A DNA stretch of 37,028 nt from Schlesneria paludicola DSM 18645. Lineage in GTDB: Bacteria > Planctomycetota > Planctomycetia > Planctomycetales > Planctomycetaceae. The notes beneath the pieces are model-generated. The model was not told the DNA's origin and ran no database searches. It saw only the letters and a program-made list of their open reading frames with translations. Made by a program: the position numbers and the translations under genes. The stretch lies in the NCBI GenBank assembly GCA_945869955.1, contig CAMBQP010000035.1, positions 1 to 37,028 of the forward strand, given 5' to 3'. Below, piece after piece: positions 1-8,018 of this stretch; the stretch's first letter is position 1, and each line of letters begins with the position of its first letter.

Positions 1-318
1 GCGCAGGCACAGGGTTTTGGCCTGCAGGGAATAGGCAAATCGCATCGCGTCTCGAATGGCCGCAACTCGAACATCGATTTTGTCGGGTTCGTACAAGGGG
101 AAATTCAGTGGAAACACCGCACTGGCGACGGTGAGGCCATGTTCTTTGATTTGATGCAACAGATCACGGCGGCCCGTGGAGCTTAATTCACTGGCGCGTA
201 ATTCAGTGCGCACATCCAGCTGCAAGCCTTTCACGTTCAATTCGGCAGCCGACTGAATCGACGGAGTAAGCGGTTGGATAAAGCAACGTGAGGCGACAGC
301 GAGCCGAAATTGGTACAT
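1..318 (-). CDS. Sugar phosphate isomerase/epimerase-like TIM-barrel protein (partial, N-terminal 106 residues)
   Basis: This is an open frame on the minus strand that begins at an ATG at 318-316 and runs without a stop off the left edge, so only the first 106 codons are present. The residues read as the first strands and helices of an AP-endonuclease-2/xylose-isomerase-like TIM barrel: an early FRLAVASRCF strand, then NVKGLQLDVRTELRASEL and a later HGLTVASAVFPL strand, in the usual order for this superfamily. Members isomerise or epimerise sugars or cut abasic DNA; the catalytic metal ligands would lie in the missing part. No signal peptide is visible, so it is probably cytoplasmic. No clear Shine-Dalgarno precedes the ATG. 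The family call is an inference from the N-terminus only. Confidence 0.6.
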   Translation of the reverse strand, partial: MYQFRLAVASRCFIQPLTPSIQSAAELNVKGLQLDVRTELRASELSSTGRRDLLHQIKEHGLTVASAVFPLNFPLYEPDKIDVRVAAIRDAMRFAYSLQAKTLCLR

Positions 319-681
319 GGTCTGCGTACAGTCTTAGAAGAGTCGGCTTTTCAGAGTCAGAAACAATTTAAACAGTCTAACAATCTTCCGCGTTTTGCCC
401 ATGAAGTTCACAAGGATTGCCTCGACATTGGTTTGAAATGCCGGTCGGGCATCAGGATTTTTCTCTTCGGGCAATGATCGGCCAGGGCTTTCCGAGGCAC
501 CATGAATTTGGACGATGCCACGTCTGACTTGTCTCGAAGCCATCATCTGGTAAGTTGGTTGAGAGAATCCGTGGCGAGGGTCTGTCTTGAACGCAGATCG
601 TCGTTGGCGGAAGAAGCTCGATGCGGTCTGAGTCTCGTTTTTGAGTCTCTTGGTTATTGTTTCCCTCAGGAGTTTGGCACC
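319..681. other. Divergent intergenic region upstream of the TIM-barrel and LRR genes
   Basis: This 363-base stretch separates the starts of two divergent genes. Open frames extend into it on both strands (a 70-codon minus frame at 334-546 and an upstream extension of the LRR frame from 502), but neither has a ribosome binding site or protein-like composition. It presumably carries both promoters. I could not identify convincing -35/-10 elements. Confidence 0.4.
668..672 (+). promoter_or_regulatory. Ribosome binding site AGGAG deciding the LRR gene start
   Basis: AGGAG lies 9 bases before the ATG at 682. It supports this start, which also begins a signal peptide, over the upstream in-frame ATG at 502. 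Confidence 0.7.
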
Positions 682-1293
682 ATGATGCGAATGTTCACAC
701 TTTGGTCTGTAATCGGCTCACTGTTCCTGGCCGCGGCCAACGGACAGGAAAAACCTGTGCTGACGGAAGCCGAAACGACGGCGATTGCGGCAATTCGGAA
801 ATCGGGTGGCCAGGTAATGGAATTGGCCCAGAATGACTCGCATCTGGATGTTGCTTTTCATTTGGCGGATGGCAAAATTACCGACGACCAGCTAGCGCCG
901 TTGGCTAGTCTCCCCCAGGTCGCCCAGTTGAATCTTCGTGGTCGTGAAATCACAAACGCCGGGTTGGCCCATCTCAAGAATCTCAAAGGACTGGTTCGAC
1001 TTCACCTGGAAAAAACCAAGATCACGGACGATGGCTTATCGCAGTTGGCAGGCCTGGAAAATCTGGAATACCTGAATCTTTACGGGACCGAAGTGACCGA
1101 CGCAGGATTGAAGCAGCTGGAAGGACTAAAGAAGCTGAAAAAGCTGTACTTGTGGCAAACGAAAGTCACGGATGCAGGCGTTAGCGGCATCAAAACGGCG
1201 CTGCCAGAACTGCAAATCATTCGGGGTGTGGAACTTGCCAAACCTGCCGAAGAAAAGAAGCCCGAAGAGCCCAAGCCGGAAGAAAAGAAGTAA
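682..1293 (+). CDS. Secreted leucine-rich-repeat protein
   Basis: This 203-residue protein starts with a signal peptide (about residues 1-21, hydrophobic core ending AANGQ). Residues ~65-175 form four to five leucine-rich repeats of the planctomycete type, with recurring 'L..L..L..L.L..T.VTDAGL' spacing (ITDDQL, ITNAGL, ITDDGL, VTDAGL, VTDAGV). The last ~20 residues are a Lys/Glu/Pro tail. Such proteins are exported and thought to act in protein-protein contact; no enzymatic residue is seen. An in-frame ATG at 502 would add 60 residues without export features, and the AGGAG at 668 favours 682 (a second ATG at 685 is also possible). The gene is monocistronic, with the neighbour remnant at 1318 on the other strand. 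The LRR fold is well supported, the function unknown. Confidence 0.85.
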   Translation: MMRMFTLWSVIGSLFLAAANGQEKPVLTEAETTAIAAIRKSGGQVMELAQNDSHLDVAFHLADGKITDDQLAPLASLPQVAQLNLRGREITNAGLAHLKNLKGLVRLHLEKTKITDDGLSQLAGLENLEYLNLYGTEVTDAGLKQLEGLKKLKKLYLWQTKVTDAGVSGIKTALPELQIIRGVELAKPAEEKKPEEPKPEEKK

Positions 1294-1317
1294 TTCGGTT
1301 CTTATCGATCCGTTTGT

Positions 1318-1599
1318 TGGCTGAGGTGGTGTCACCGTCAGGCGTTGAAGCACAGGATCGCTGGTTGCGGAGAGTGGATTTTCATCATCCGAGGCGATGA
1401 TCGTGAAAACACGTGTGGCGGTGCTGACATTGGTTCCCGAGGTACTGAACTGAACCTGCCTCAGTGCCTCACGATAGAATCCGACATAGGCCGCTCACTG
1501 TCATTTCAGGGTTCCGGTGGTGGCATCAAATTCACCGTGAACGCCGAACTGGTCTGTAAACGATGATGGAACGAGGGGGTGGCATCGTCGCGGATCAGC
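1318..1599 (-). pseudogene. Decayed cadherin/Ig-like repeat fragment
   Basis: No intact gene lies here, but the minus strand reads through as a recognisable repeat of large planctomycete/cyanobacterial adhesin-like proteins. One frame gives FTDQFGVHGEFDATTGTLK, then two stops (around 1498-1506), then AAYVGFYREALRQVQFST, a Thr/Ser-rich stretch and TRVFTIIASDD, ending LQRLTVTP. This matches the usual order 'F..QFG..G.(F/Y)(N/D)..TG.L.(L/I).G...(Y)...LR.V.(Y/F)...TRT(F)(T)(I)...DD...VTVTP'. At the stops another frame supplies the expected TVSG, pointing to a frameshift. The flanks are lost. The stop of the neighbouring gene at 1678 is in the same frame, probably by chance. It is a degenerate domain of a formerly larger secreted protein. 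Confidence 0.55.
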
Positions 1600-1677
1600 A
1601 AAAAGCCGTGTTTCGCGGGTCGGGTTCGCGGCACAGGTCAATGTGGTTCTTGACGACGAATTTGCGGCGAACGGTGA

Positions 1678-2790
1678 TCACTTCTTTGCTTTGGGGCGAA
1701 TCTCTGCGGGCAATTTCGTTTTGGAATCACTCTGGGTCGAGAGGGCTTCGTAGAATCGTTTGACGAGATGTTCGTACTTTGGCAGCATCCTTTCGCCGTA
1801 AGTATTCAGCAATTCTTCGCGGACGTGGGGAGGCAAATGGCCCCAGACATCCATTTCCAGCTTGCGGCGACGGGCCGCTTCTTCAGCCTCTTTCCGATCC
1901 TGTTGTGATTGTTTTGACGAATCCACACCATTTTCGCTCGCAGTCCCCCCCGCTTGCTCTTGATCCTCACCCGGCTTTGGTTCGGCTTGAGATCTGGCCG
2001 ATCCTTGACCCCGCCCCGGCCCTGATGACCGTTTTCTGAGTGACGAGCCGTCCCGATTTCCGCGACGCTGTGACCGTGAGGATGAACCACCACCACCACC
2101 ACCACTACCACCGCCGCCGCCGCCACCGCCGCCACCACCGCCGCCACCGCCGCCACCACCACCACCCTGTTTCGGAGGTGGATTTTCCAACTGGTTGATA
2201 ATCTCGTCCAGGTCTTTGATCACTTGTTTTTGGATTGCTTGCGTTTCCTCGGCAGTGATTCCGTCGTCGAGCTTATCGCCAGCCGATCTCATCCCCTTCA
2301 CGGCTCGATCCATCTTATCGGATTCTGTTTTGGGGTCAGAAGGGACGGGATTGTCATCGGGGATCTCGTCAACCTTTTCAATCGGTTCCTCTTTGTTAAG
2401 TTCCTCGGCCTGTGGTTCCTCGGCCAATTTTTCGAGCGGCGTTGTTTGTTTCGGCTGTGCATCCTCCTCGGTCGGGTTGGCCGTCGGTTCAACGCTCGAC
2501 GTTTCCTCGATGGCGTAGAGGACCGAAGAGCAACCGAGCGCGATCAAACAAGTGAACAGCGAGATTTTGCCGGGTGTGAAAAAACGGAGAACAGGCTGTT
2601 TGAGAGAAGTCGGCGGCCATTTGGCAGCCGATTTTCCCAATGGTAATTTTGTCAGTAATTTTGTCAGATGACTCGGTTGAGCGGATCGGGATATTTTCAT
2701 TGAGTTTTGCATCAATTCGAGAATTTTTCCGGGGATAAGACGGCTCATGACCGATTCCTGTCGAATCAGGGTTAATCCGGTTGAGGTCAT
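1678..2790 (-). CDS. Hypothetical secreted/anchored protein with polyglycine linker, partner of the DUF4175-like protein
   Basis: This 370-residue protein has a hydrophobic segment at residues ~75-92 (ISLFTCLIALGCSSVLYA), which could be a signal anchor or lipobox-like export signal. An acidic Glu/Pro region (~95-160), a conserved-looking helix (~165-205), then 20 glycines, a serine and 6 glycines follow, with an Arg/Ser/Gln-rich stretch after that. The C-terminal ~75 residues contain DVWGHLPPHVREELLNTYGE and a LPKYEHLVKRFYEAL helix, which I recall from planctomycete proteins beside DUF4175 genes. Its ATG at 2790-2788 overlaps the upstream gene's TGA (ATGA), indicating translational coupling; a second start exists at 2748. 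The function is unknown. It probably works with the upstream coiled-coil membrane protein. Confidence 0.75.
   Translation of the reverse strand: MTSTGLTLIRQESVMSRLIPGKILELMQNSMKISRSAQPSHLTKLLTKLPLGKSAAKWPPTSLKQPVLRFFTPGKISLFTCLIALGCSSVLYAIEETSSVEPTANPTEEDAQPKQTTPLEKLAEEPQAEELNKEEPIEKVDEIPDDNPVPSDPKTESDKMDRAVKGMRSAGDKLDDGITAEETQAIQKQVIKDLDEIINQLENPPPKQGGGGGGGGGGGGGGGGGGGGSGGGGGGSSSRSQRRGNRDGSSLRKRSSGPGRGQGSARSQAEPKPGEDQEQAGGTASENGVDSSKQSQQDRKEAEEAARRRKLEMDVWGHLPPHVREELLNTYGERMLPKYEHLVKRFYEALSTQSDSKTKLPAEIRPKAKK
2086..2166. repeat. GGN triplet-repeat tract (polyglycine codons)
   Basis: On the minus strand this is 20 consecutive glycine codons (2166-2107), one serine codon (2106-2104) and 6 more glycine codons (2103-2086), mixing GGT and GGC. 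It lies in frame inside the coding sequence and forms a flexible linker between the N-terminal half and the conserved C-terminal domain. Confidence 0.85.
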
Positions 2791-5700
2791 TCTTGATTCG
2801 GTAGTTGTGGTTGGTGAGTTTCGTCAGCGGGGGCCGAACCGGCGTCTTGATCTGGTTGCCGCTGCTGGGTGCTGGAAATCAAATTCCGGGTCAAATCAGC
2901 CAGTTCCGCTTGTTCTCGAGCCAGTTCCAATTTCTCGGCCAACATCGACTCGGGCAGATTTCCCTGATGATCACGAAATGTATCGAGTCGCTGCGTTCGT
3001 TCGAGATACTCTTCCTGCAGCGACTTGAGCAGCTTAAGTTGCGCCAGTTGCGGTAGCAAGTCGCCGGGTGGTTGAGCGTTTTCGGGTTTTTCGTCGGGTT
3101 GTTCCTCGGGTTCACTGGCTAAGTTTTCTGGCTTTTCTGGTGGCTCTGGCTGTTGATCTTGTTTTTTTTGCTCTTGCTTTAAGACTGTCAATAACAGATC
3201 GATTTTCTGAATTGCGTCCCGTTCCAGGGCCTGGGTTTCTACAGAGGTGTTCCGCTCTTCCAGGCTGTTTGCGACCAGTTTGAGGGATCGTCCAAGTCGC
3301 TTGAGCACGAGCGAAAAGACTTCGGCAGTGGTCATCCCTTGAGCCATTCGCTCTGCCTCGAATTGCAAGGACCGCTCGGTCTCGGCCATTTCTTTTAATG
3401 TTTTCAATTGACCCCGGCTGAATGACTCGCGGACCAGCAGCGCATCGGCCAATCGTTCGGTCTCATTCAGGATGTTTTCGTGTCGCGATCGCATCGATTT
3501 CAGTTGGTCTGCAATTTTTTCCAGTTGTTCGAACGCGAGTCGATCTTGGGCAATCCGTTTTTCCAGCACCAGTTCCCGTTCGACCTGTTCGAGATCGTCG
3601 AGAGCCTCGTCCATCGCCTCTTGCAAATCTTCGCCATCTTGCGCCTCCTGAATGTTTTTCATCATCTCATTCAGACGTTTACGGGCGCGATGTGCGGCAT
3701 CGGCAGCACCTCGTAAACGAAGTTGTTCGAGTTTTCGTTCGGCTTTGGCCATCCGTTCTTCGAGTTCTTCCTGCTTGCCGATAAGTTCTTCCTGCTGCTG
3801 CTGACTTTCCTGCGAGTCCTCATCGGGATTCATTTGCTGAAACTGATCTGCCAGATTTTCCTGCTCCGCGCGCAATTGCTGAAATTCTTCCAGTGACTCT
3901 TGCGTTCGTTTCAGGGCTTGTTCGGTATCTTGATCGGGTTGCCGTTTCATCATTCGTTCGATTTCCTGCAGTTCGTCCATCGCAGTTTGCTGGATTGCTG
4001 CCGCAGCCCCCATTTGATTTTCGGCAATGCGATCGGCCGCTTGCTGCAGGTCGCTGGCGGTCGCTTGCTGCTGCAATTCCTGGTCAACGGCGTTTAACTT
4101 TTCGGCCGAATCGGGATCGTTCTTTTTGAGTGATTCGGCGGTTTTGTCGAGTTGCTTCCGAAATTGATCAACCTGATCGGCCACCCGTCGTTGCCTGGCT
4201 GCGAGTTTATTGAGTTCGGCCCGTTCCTGCGGTGTCAGTTCCGCAGCCGATTTGGACTGAGTCTGTTGGGCCAACTCGGCAGCCTCTTGTTGCACCTTTT
4301 CCTGTTCTGTCATCACCGAATTTAAGTCTTTAGTCGTGTCCCGTCGATCTCGCCATTCGGATAATGATTCCTGAAGTTCTGTCAGTGTCTCTAGCGAGCG
4401 GGTCTGTTGTGACTGAGCCTCGGCCAAGGCTGCTTTGAGGGCTTTTTCAGCGGGCGAGGTGGATTGAGGCTCGGGTGTCGCAACGCTGGTCGGTTTGTTT
4501 TCAGTATTTGCCCCGTCTTCCGGCATGGGTTTTGATTGATCCGGGTCTGGGTCTTGGCCTGAGTCTGGCGCTGATGCGGGTTCCACGCGGGAATTCTCGG
4601 CTGGGGAATTCTCCCCTGGTAACGACGAACGGGGTTTTTCCAGCAAATCCGGAGATGATTTCGAGTTTGCGGAGGGATCGGACTTTGCCGCTGAAGAGGA
4701 TGTTCGATCGGAAGATTGACGCGTGAATTCCTCGGCAATCTTTGCTGCACGAGTCAAAGCCTGTTCCGCACTGGGGAGTTCTTCTCGTTCGAGACGACTC
4801 AGTTCACCCGCGACGTTTTCGAGACGTTGTTCGGTGGCGGCATCGCTCACCCGATTCTCCTGAAATTCCTTGAGCAGTTGTCGTGTTTGTGATTCGACGC
4901 CGTCGACGGGATGGAGCAGTCTTGAGGCCGCCTGACGCTGGTCGAGTTCTGCGCGATGCAATTGATCGACATCCTCTGACCGGAGTTCACCAACCTTATC
5001 CAGTTGCGTTTGCAGTTCCTGCGTCTGCTGCCGCGCCCGTTTTTGCAGCTCGGAACTCTTTTGGAGTTCTTCCAGCAAATCCGTCACACGAGCCGCCAGT
5101 TCTTTCTGTTTTTCATCACGGGACACAATCGTGATCGTGCGCGGAATGCTTTTTCCCAAATGGGGTAGCCCCAAATCATAATCGTCAGTCGCTTCGGCTC
5201 GAAATACGATCCGGGTTCCCGTCGTGAGGGGGAGGTCGATAGCCGACATCTTCCAAAGATACTCAACCTGCTGCCGCTGTGGTCCGATCGATGCGGAAAT
5301 CTCTGCAGGCGACTCGTTCAAGATGGCTGGCTCGGTTTGATCTGTCCGGACAGATTCACGATCAAACAACGGAATCTCCCGCACGACCTCATCGTCACCG
5401 ACAAGGTAGCTGATGCGAAGACTTTTCAGGCCAAGATCATCTTTTGCCAGGATTGAGACCGGCAGTTCAGCATCCGCAGTGAGCAATACATCCGTCATCG
5501 GTGTTTCAATGCTGACTTCGGGGACTGTATCCGCCATCCCCCGAAGTTCGTACCGCACCGCTTCCCGGTCGGTGAAACCATGCGTGCCGGTCAGTTCAAA
5601 CCAATAGTGAGTTGCGACGACTTCTTTGATCTCGAACTGAACGTTCCACTGGTGCTGGTCTTCGTCAAGTGGAATCAACACCGCAGGCTGATCTCCGATG

Positions 5701-6812
5701 CGAAGCCGGGCCGATTTCAAGGGCTCATCTGCAGAACCGGTGATGTCAATGCGGGTCCCCAGCAGACCTTGAACATGTCCGACCCCGAAAGGAAGCACCA
5801 GGGTCGGTTGTCGCGAATAGGCCGGGGGAGTCACGATGACTTGTAACGACTTGACATGTGGCGGTGTGACCGCTTCGAGCAGATAAAAGGGCATCACATC
5901 GTCATCACCACCGCTGGCCCGAAACGAGAGCTTTCCCGGGGTGGCAATTCGGTTAATGATTGCCGCGTCCTGAGAGATCCCTTTTTCATCGCGGAGGGTC
6001 GTTTGACGGAGCGGTTCACGCAGCAGTATGTCGTTCCCCTCTTTGCGGTATTCAAACCAGACCCGTTCGGGGAGTCGACCACGGGTGTTGACGATGTAAA
6101 AATCGAGCGTCTCTCCTGCTGCGATCAACAGCGGTTGGTCGGGATGATAGGGGATGGGAGTCAGGTCGGCTCGAACCAGTTTCAGTTCGACAGAGCGCGG
6201 CCAAGGGACATCGGCAAACGGAAAGATCAATCGCTGTACGGAAGTGGCGGCTTCCAGGGGATGTAATATTGTGACGGTCGCGACCACGAGCGAGACGAAC
6301 GCTCCTGCCAGGCTCAGATTGCGAACACCTCGGGACTCGAGAATGTCTGCCGGATCGATCCGCTGCAAATCATCCAGCGCCTGTCCAACGACAGCTTGTT
6401 GAAGTTCGGGGGATCCATTTTTTGTGTCCAGCTGATGTTCGAGAAACTCGACCGCACTCAGGATACGATTTTTCAGTCCAGGGAATCGGCCTTCGACTCG
6501 CGCGGCTAAAAACAGGCTCGAGAGGGGGAGACGCAATGGGGCAATTAACTGTCGCCAAGCCATCCAGGACGAGAGCCCCAGCAATGCCATTCCCAAAAGC
6601 AGCCGCGTTCCCGCATCATCAAAATGGAAAACCCAATCCAGAAATCCCGTTACCAGCATTCCCCCGAGGAGTGCCATGGCGGTGCAGCAGAGTCCGGAAA
6701 TCCACATGAGCAGGCGAATACGGCCACGAAGTTCAGCAAGATGTTCGGTGAGAACTCCCTGTTCACCAGAGAGAAGCCGGGGTCGTTTGGCGGGGAGACA
6801 GTTCTTGGGCAT
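2787..6812 (-). CDS. DUF4175-like multi-span membrane protein with long coiled coils
   Basis: This 1341-residue protein has three predicted membrane segments near its N-terminus (~33-57, ~70-88 and ~166-184). A ~350-residue β-rich extracytoplasmic region follows, with a LQVIVTPPAYSRQP motif and Ig-like strands. A Gln/Glu/Lys-rich coiled-coil region (~560-1240) with a Pro/Ser-rich break near 700-800 comes next, then a Gln/Pro tail. This layout fits the DUF4175 family, known from planctomycetes and other Gram-negative groups, with no established activity. I chose the ATG at 6812 because AAGGA sits 8 bases upstream; the frame stays open to 7016, but the extra residues look non-coding. It is first in a two-gene operon with the 1678-2790 gene (ATGA overlap) and divergent from the DUF1080 gene. 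A scaffold role in the cell envelope is only an inference. Confidence 0.8.
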   Translation of the reverse strand: MPKNCLPAKRPRLLSGEQGVLTEHLAELRGRIRLLMWISGLCCTAMALLGGMLVTGFLDWVFHFDDAGTRLLLGMALLGLSSWMAWRQLIAPLRLPLSSLFLAARVEGRFPGLKNRILSAVEFLEHQLDTKNGSPELQQAVVGQALDDLQRIDPADILESRGVRNLSLAGAFVSLVVATVTILHPLEAATSVQRLIFPFADVPWPRSVELKLVRADLTPIPYHPDQPLLIAAGETLDFYIVNTRGRLPERVWFEYRKEGNDILLREPLRQTTLRDEKGISQDAAIINRIATPGKLSFRASGGDDDVMPFYLLEAVTPPHVKSLQVIVTPPAYSRQPTLVLPFGVGHVQGLLGTRIDITGSADEPLKSARLRIGDQPAVLIPLDEDQHQWNVQFEIKEVVATHYWFELTGTHGFTDREAVRYELRGMADTVPEVSIETPMTDVLLTADAELPVSILAKDDLGLKSLRISYLVGDDEVVREIPLFDRESVRTDQTEPAILNESPAEISASIGPQRQQVEYLWKMSAIDLPLTTGTRIVFRAEATDDYDLGLPHLGKSIPRTITIVSRDEKQKELAARVTDLLEELQKSSELQKRARQQTQELQTQLDKVGELRSEDVDQLHRAELDQRQAASRLLHPVDGVESQTRQLLKEFQENRVSDAATEQRLENVAGELSRLEREELPSAEQALTRAAKIAEEFTRQSSDRTSSSAAKSDPSANSKSSPDLLEKPRSSLPGENSPAENSRVEPASAPDSGQDPDPDQSKPMPEDGANTENKPTSVATPEPQSTSPAEKALKAALAEAQSQQTRSLETLTELQESLSEWRDRRDTTKDLNSVMTEQEKVQQEAAELAQQTQSKSAAELTPQERAELNKLAARQRRVADQVDQFRKQLDKTAESLKKNDPDSAEKLNAVDQELQQQATASDLQQAADRIAENQMGAAAAIQQTAMDELQEIERMMKRQPDQDTEQALKRTQESLEEFQQLRAEQENLADQFQQMNPDEDSQESQQQQEELIGKQEELEERMAKAERKLEQLRLRGAADAAHRARKRLNEMMKNIQEAQDGEDLQEAMDEALDDLEQVERELVLEKRIAQDRLAFEQLEKIADQLKSMRSRHENILNETERLADALLVRESFSRGQLKTLKEMAETERSLQFEAERMAQGMTTAEVFSLVLKRLGRSLKLVANSLEERNTSVETQALERDAIQKIDLLLTVLKQEQKKQDQQPEPPEKPENLASEPEEQPDEKPENAQPPGDLLPQLAQLKLLKSLQEEYLERTQRLDTFRDHQGNLPESMLAEKLELAREQAELADLTRNLISSTQQRQPDQDAGSAPADETHQPQLPNQE

Positions 6813-6820
6813 CGTGAATA

Positions 6821-6825
6821 TCCTT
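6821..6825 (-). promoter_or_regulatory. Ribosome binding site AAGGA deciding the DUF4175-like gene start
   Basis: Read on the minus strand, AAGGA is 8 bases before the ATG at 6812. The alternative ATG at 6833 and the longest-frame start at 7016 lack such a site. Confidence 0.6.
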
Positions 6826-7089
6826 GTCGACATGACAAACGCCAATTCTGTTCGGCGCCATCGTTGCCAAAATTGTAGCCACTCGCCCCGCCGTCGGTAA
6901 CACGAAAACCAGGAAGTTGCCGGAGATCGGCCAAGACGGGACACTTGCCACGGGTGGAAAACATGTTCACACTGCAAGTGGACCGGCTTGAAGGGCGAAG
7001 TCGAGGGGTATCTCACCCGGCGGGCGGAACTCGCTCTACCGAAAAATCTGTTTGCGTCTCAACGGGAATCCTTTTCATGGAATCGCCTT

Positions 7090-7830
7090 ATGATGTTGCT
7101 TAATCTGCGTTCTGTTTCCACCTGGCGGGCAGGATCGTTATCTGTGTTGCTATTTTCGGGATGTCATGCCGAGGTTCCCGCCCGGCATGAAACGGTGCAA
7201 AGGACAACAACGGTCGCTCAATCGCAAGCAGTCGAGGTGAATGAGCCCCCTTTCGAGCGCGAGTCAGATTTTCGGCTGCTTCCACGAGATCAGTTTGATG
7301 CGTTCGGTGCTGAAGAGCAGACTTGGACGGAGACCCAAGAGGGTTTTGCCTGTTCGGGAAAGCCCAAGGGTTATTTGTATTCGAAGCAACCCTACCAGGA
7401 CTTTACGTTGCGTCTGGACTATCGGTTTCCTCGCCCAGAAACGCTGAAGGACGAATCCAAATTTAAGGGAAATACCGGGTTTCTGATCTATGTCACCGGG
7501 GAACACAAGCTCTGGCCAACGTGTCTGGAAGTCCAGGGGAAATTCCTCCAAATGGCAGCAATCAAAGAAAATGGCGGCGCGGCACCCGTGAAAGTTGACG
7601 ACGATCAGCAAGCCCGTCAAAAGGCCAGAAAACCTGTTGGTGAATGGAATTCGCTGGAAATACAGTCTCAAGCGGGTGCAGTGCAGGTCTTGTTAAACGG
7701 TACGCTGATCAGCAAATCGGAACCCGATTTCCTGAGTGCCGGCCTGATTGGAATACAAGCGGAAGACCACCCGTTCGAGGTTCGTCGCCTGAGAATTCGC
7801 TCGGAGTCACCTCCTGTGGTGGCCCCGTGA
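7090..7830 (+). CDS. DUF1080 (3-keto-disaccharide hydrolase-like) lipoprotein
   Basis: This 246-residue protein opens with a lipoprotein signal whose lipobox LFSGC ends near residue 24, so it is probably membrane-anchored on the periplasmic side. The rest (~55-240) is a concanavalin-like β-sandwich of the DUF1080 type: FTLRLDYRFP strand, GNTGFLIYV, LEVQGK, GEWNSLEI, VLLNGTLISK and AGLIGIQAEDHPFEVRRLRI, in the family's order. DUF1080 proteins bind or hydrolyse glycans, and some act on 3-keto-glycosides. The frame extends upstream to 6988, but the lipoprotein signal begins at the ATG pair at 7090/7093. It is divergent from the DUF4175-like gene and 188 bases ahead of the DUF1501 gene. The family assignment is good, the substrate unknown. 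Confidence 0.8.
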   Translation: MMLLNLRSVSTWRAGSLSVLLFSGCHAEVPARHETVQRTTTVAQSQAVEVNEPPFERESDFRLLPRDQFDAFGAEEQTWTETQEGFACSGKPKGYLYSKQPYQDFTLRLDYRFPRPETLKDESKFKGNTGFLIYVTGEHKLWPTCLEVQGKFLQMAAIKENGGAAPVKVDDDQQARQKARKPVGEWNSLEIQSQAGAVQVLLNGTLISKSEPDFLSAGLIGIQAEDHPFEVRRLRIRSESPPVVAP

Positions 7831-8018
7831 AGAATGAGCCGGGGATCATGGCCCGAATCGTCGTAATTTTTATCGTCAATTTCGCGCGGTCCCACGGCCG
7901 ATTTTCGATCCCCTCTTGTCGCTGGCTCCCGCTCAGGGTATGAATCATTGAGAGAATGCGGCTGCACGGCCCGTTTTCTGCTGAAATTGTGTTACCTTTC
8001 ACCGAAGTGAACCACAAA

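Noticed and set aside
334..546. 70-codon minus-strand frame between the TIM-barrel and LRR genes
   Set aside because: No ribosome binding site, no recognisable motif; more likely part of the divergent promoter region.
1345..1763. Plus-strand short frames at 1345-1566 and 1563-1763
   Set aside because: The minus strand here reads as a decayed cadherin-like repeat, which explains the open plus-strand frames as complements.
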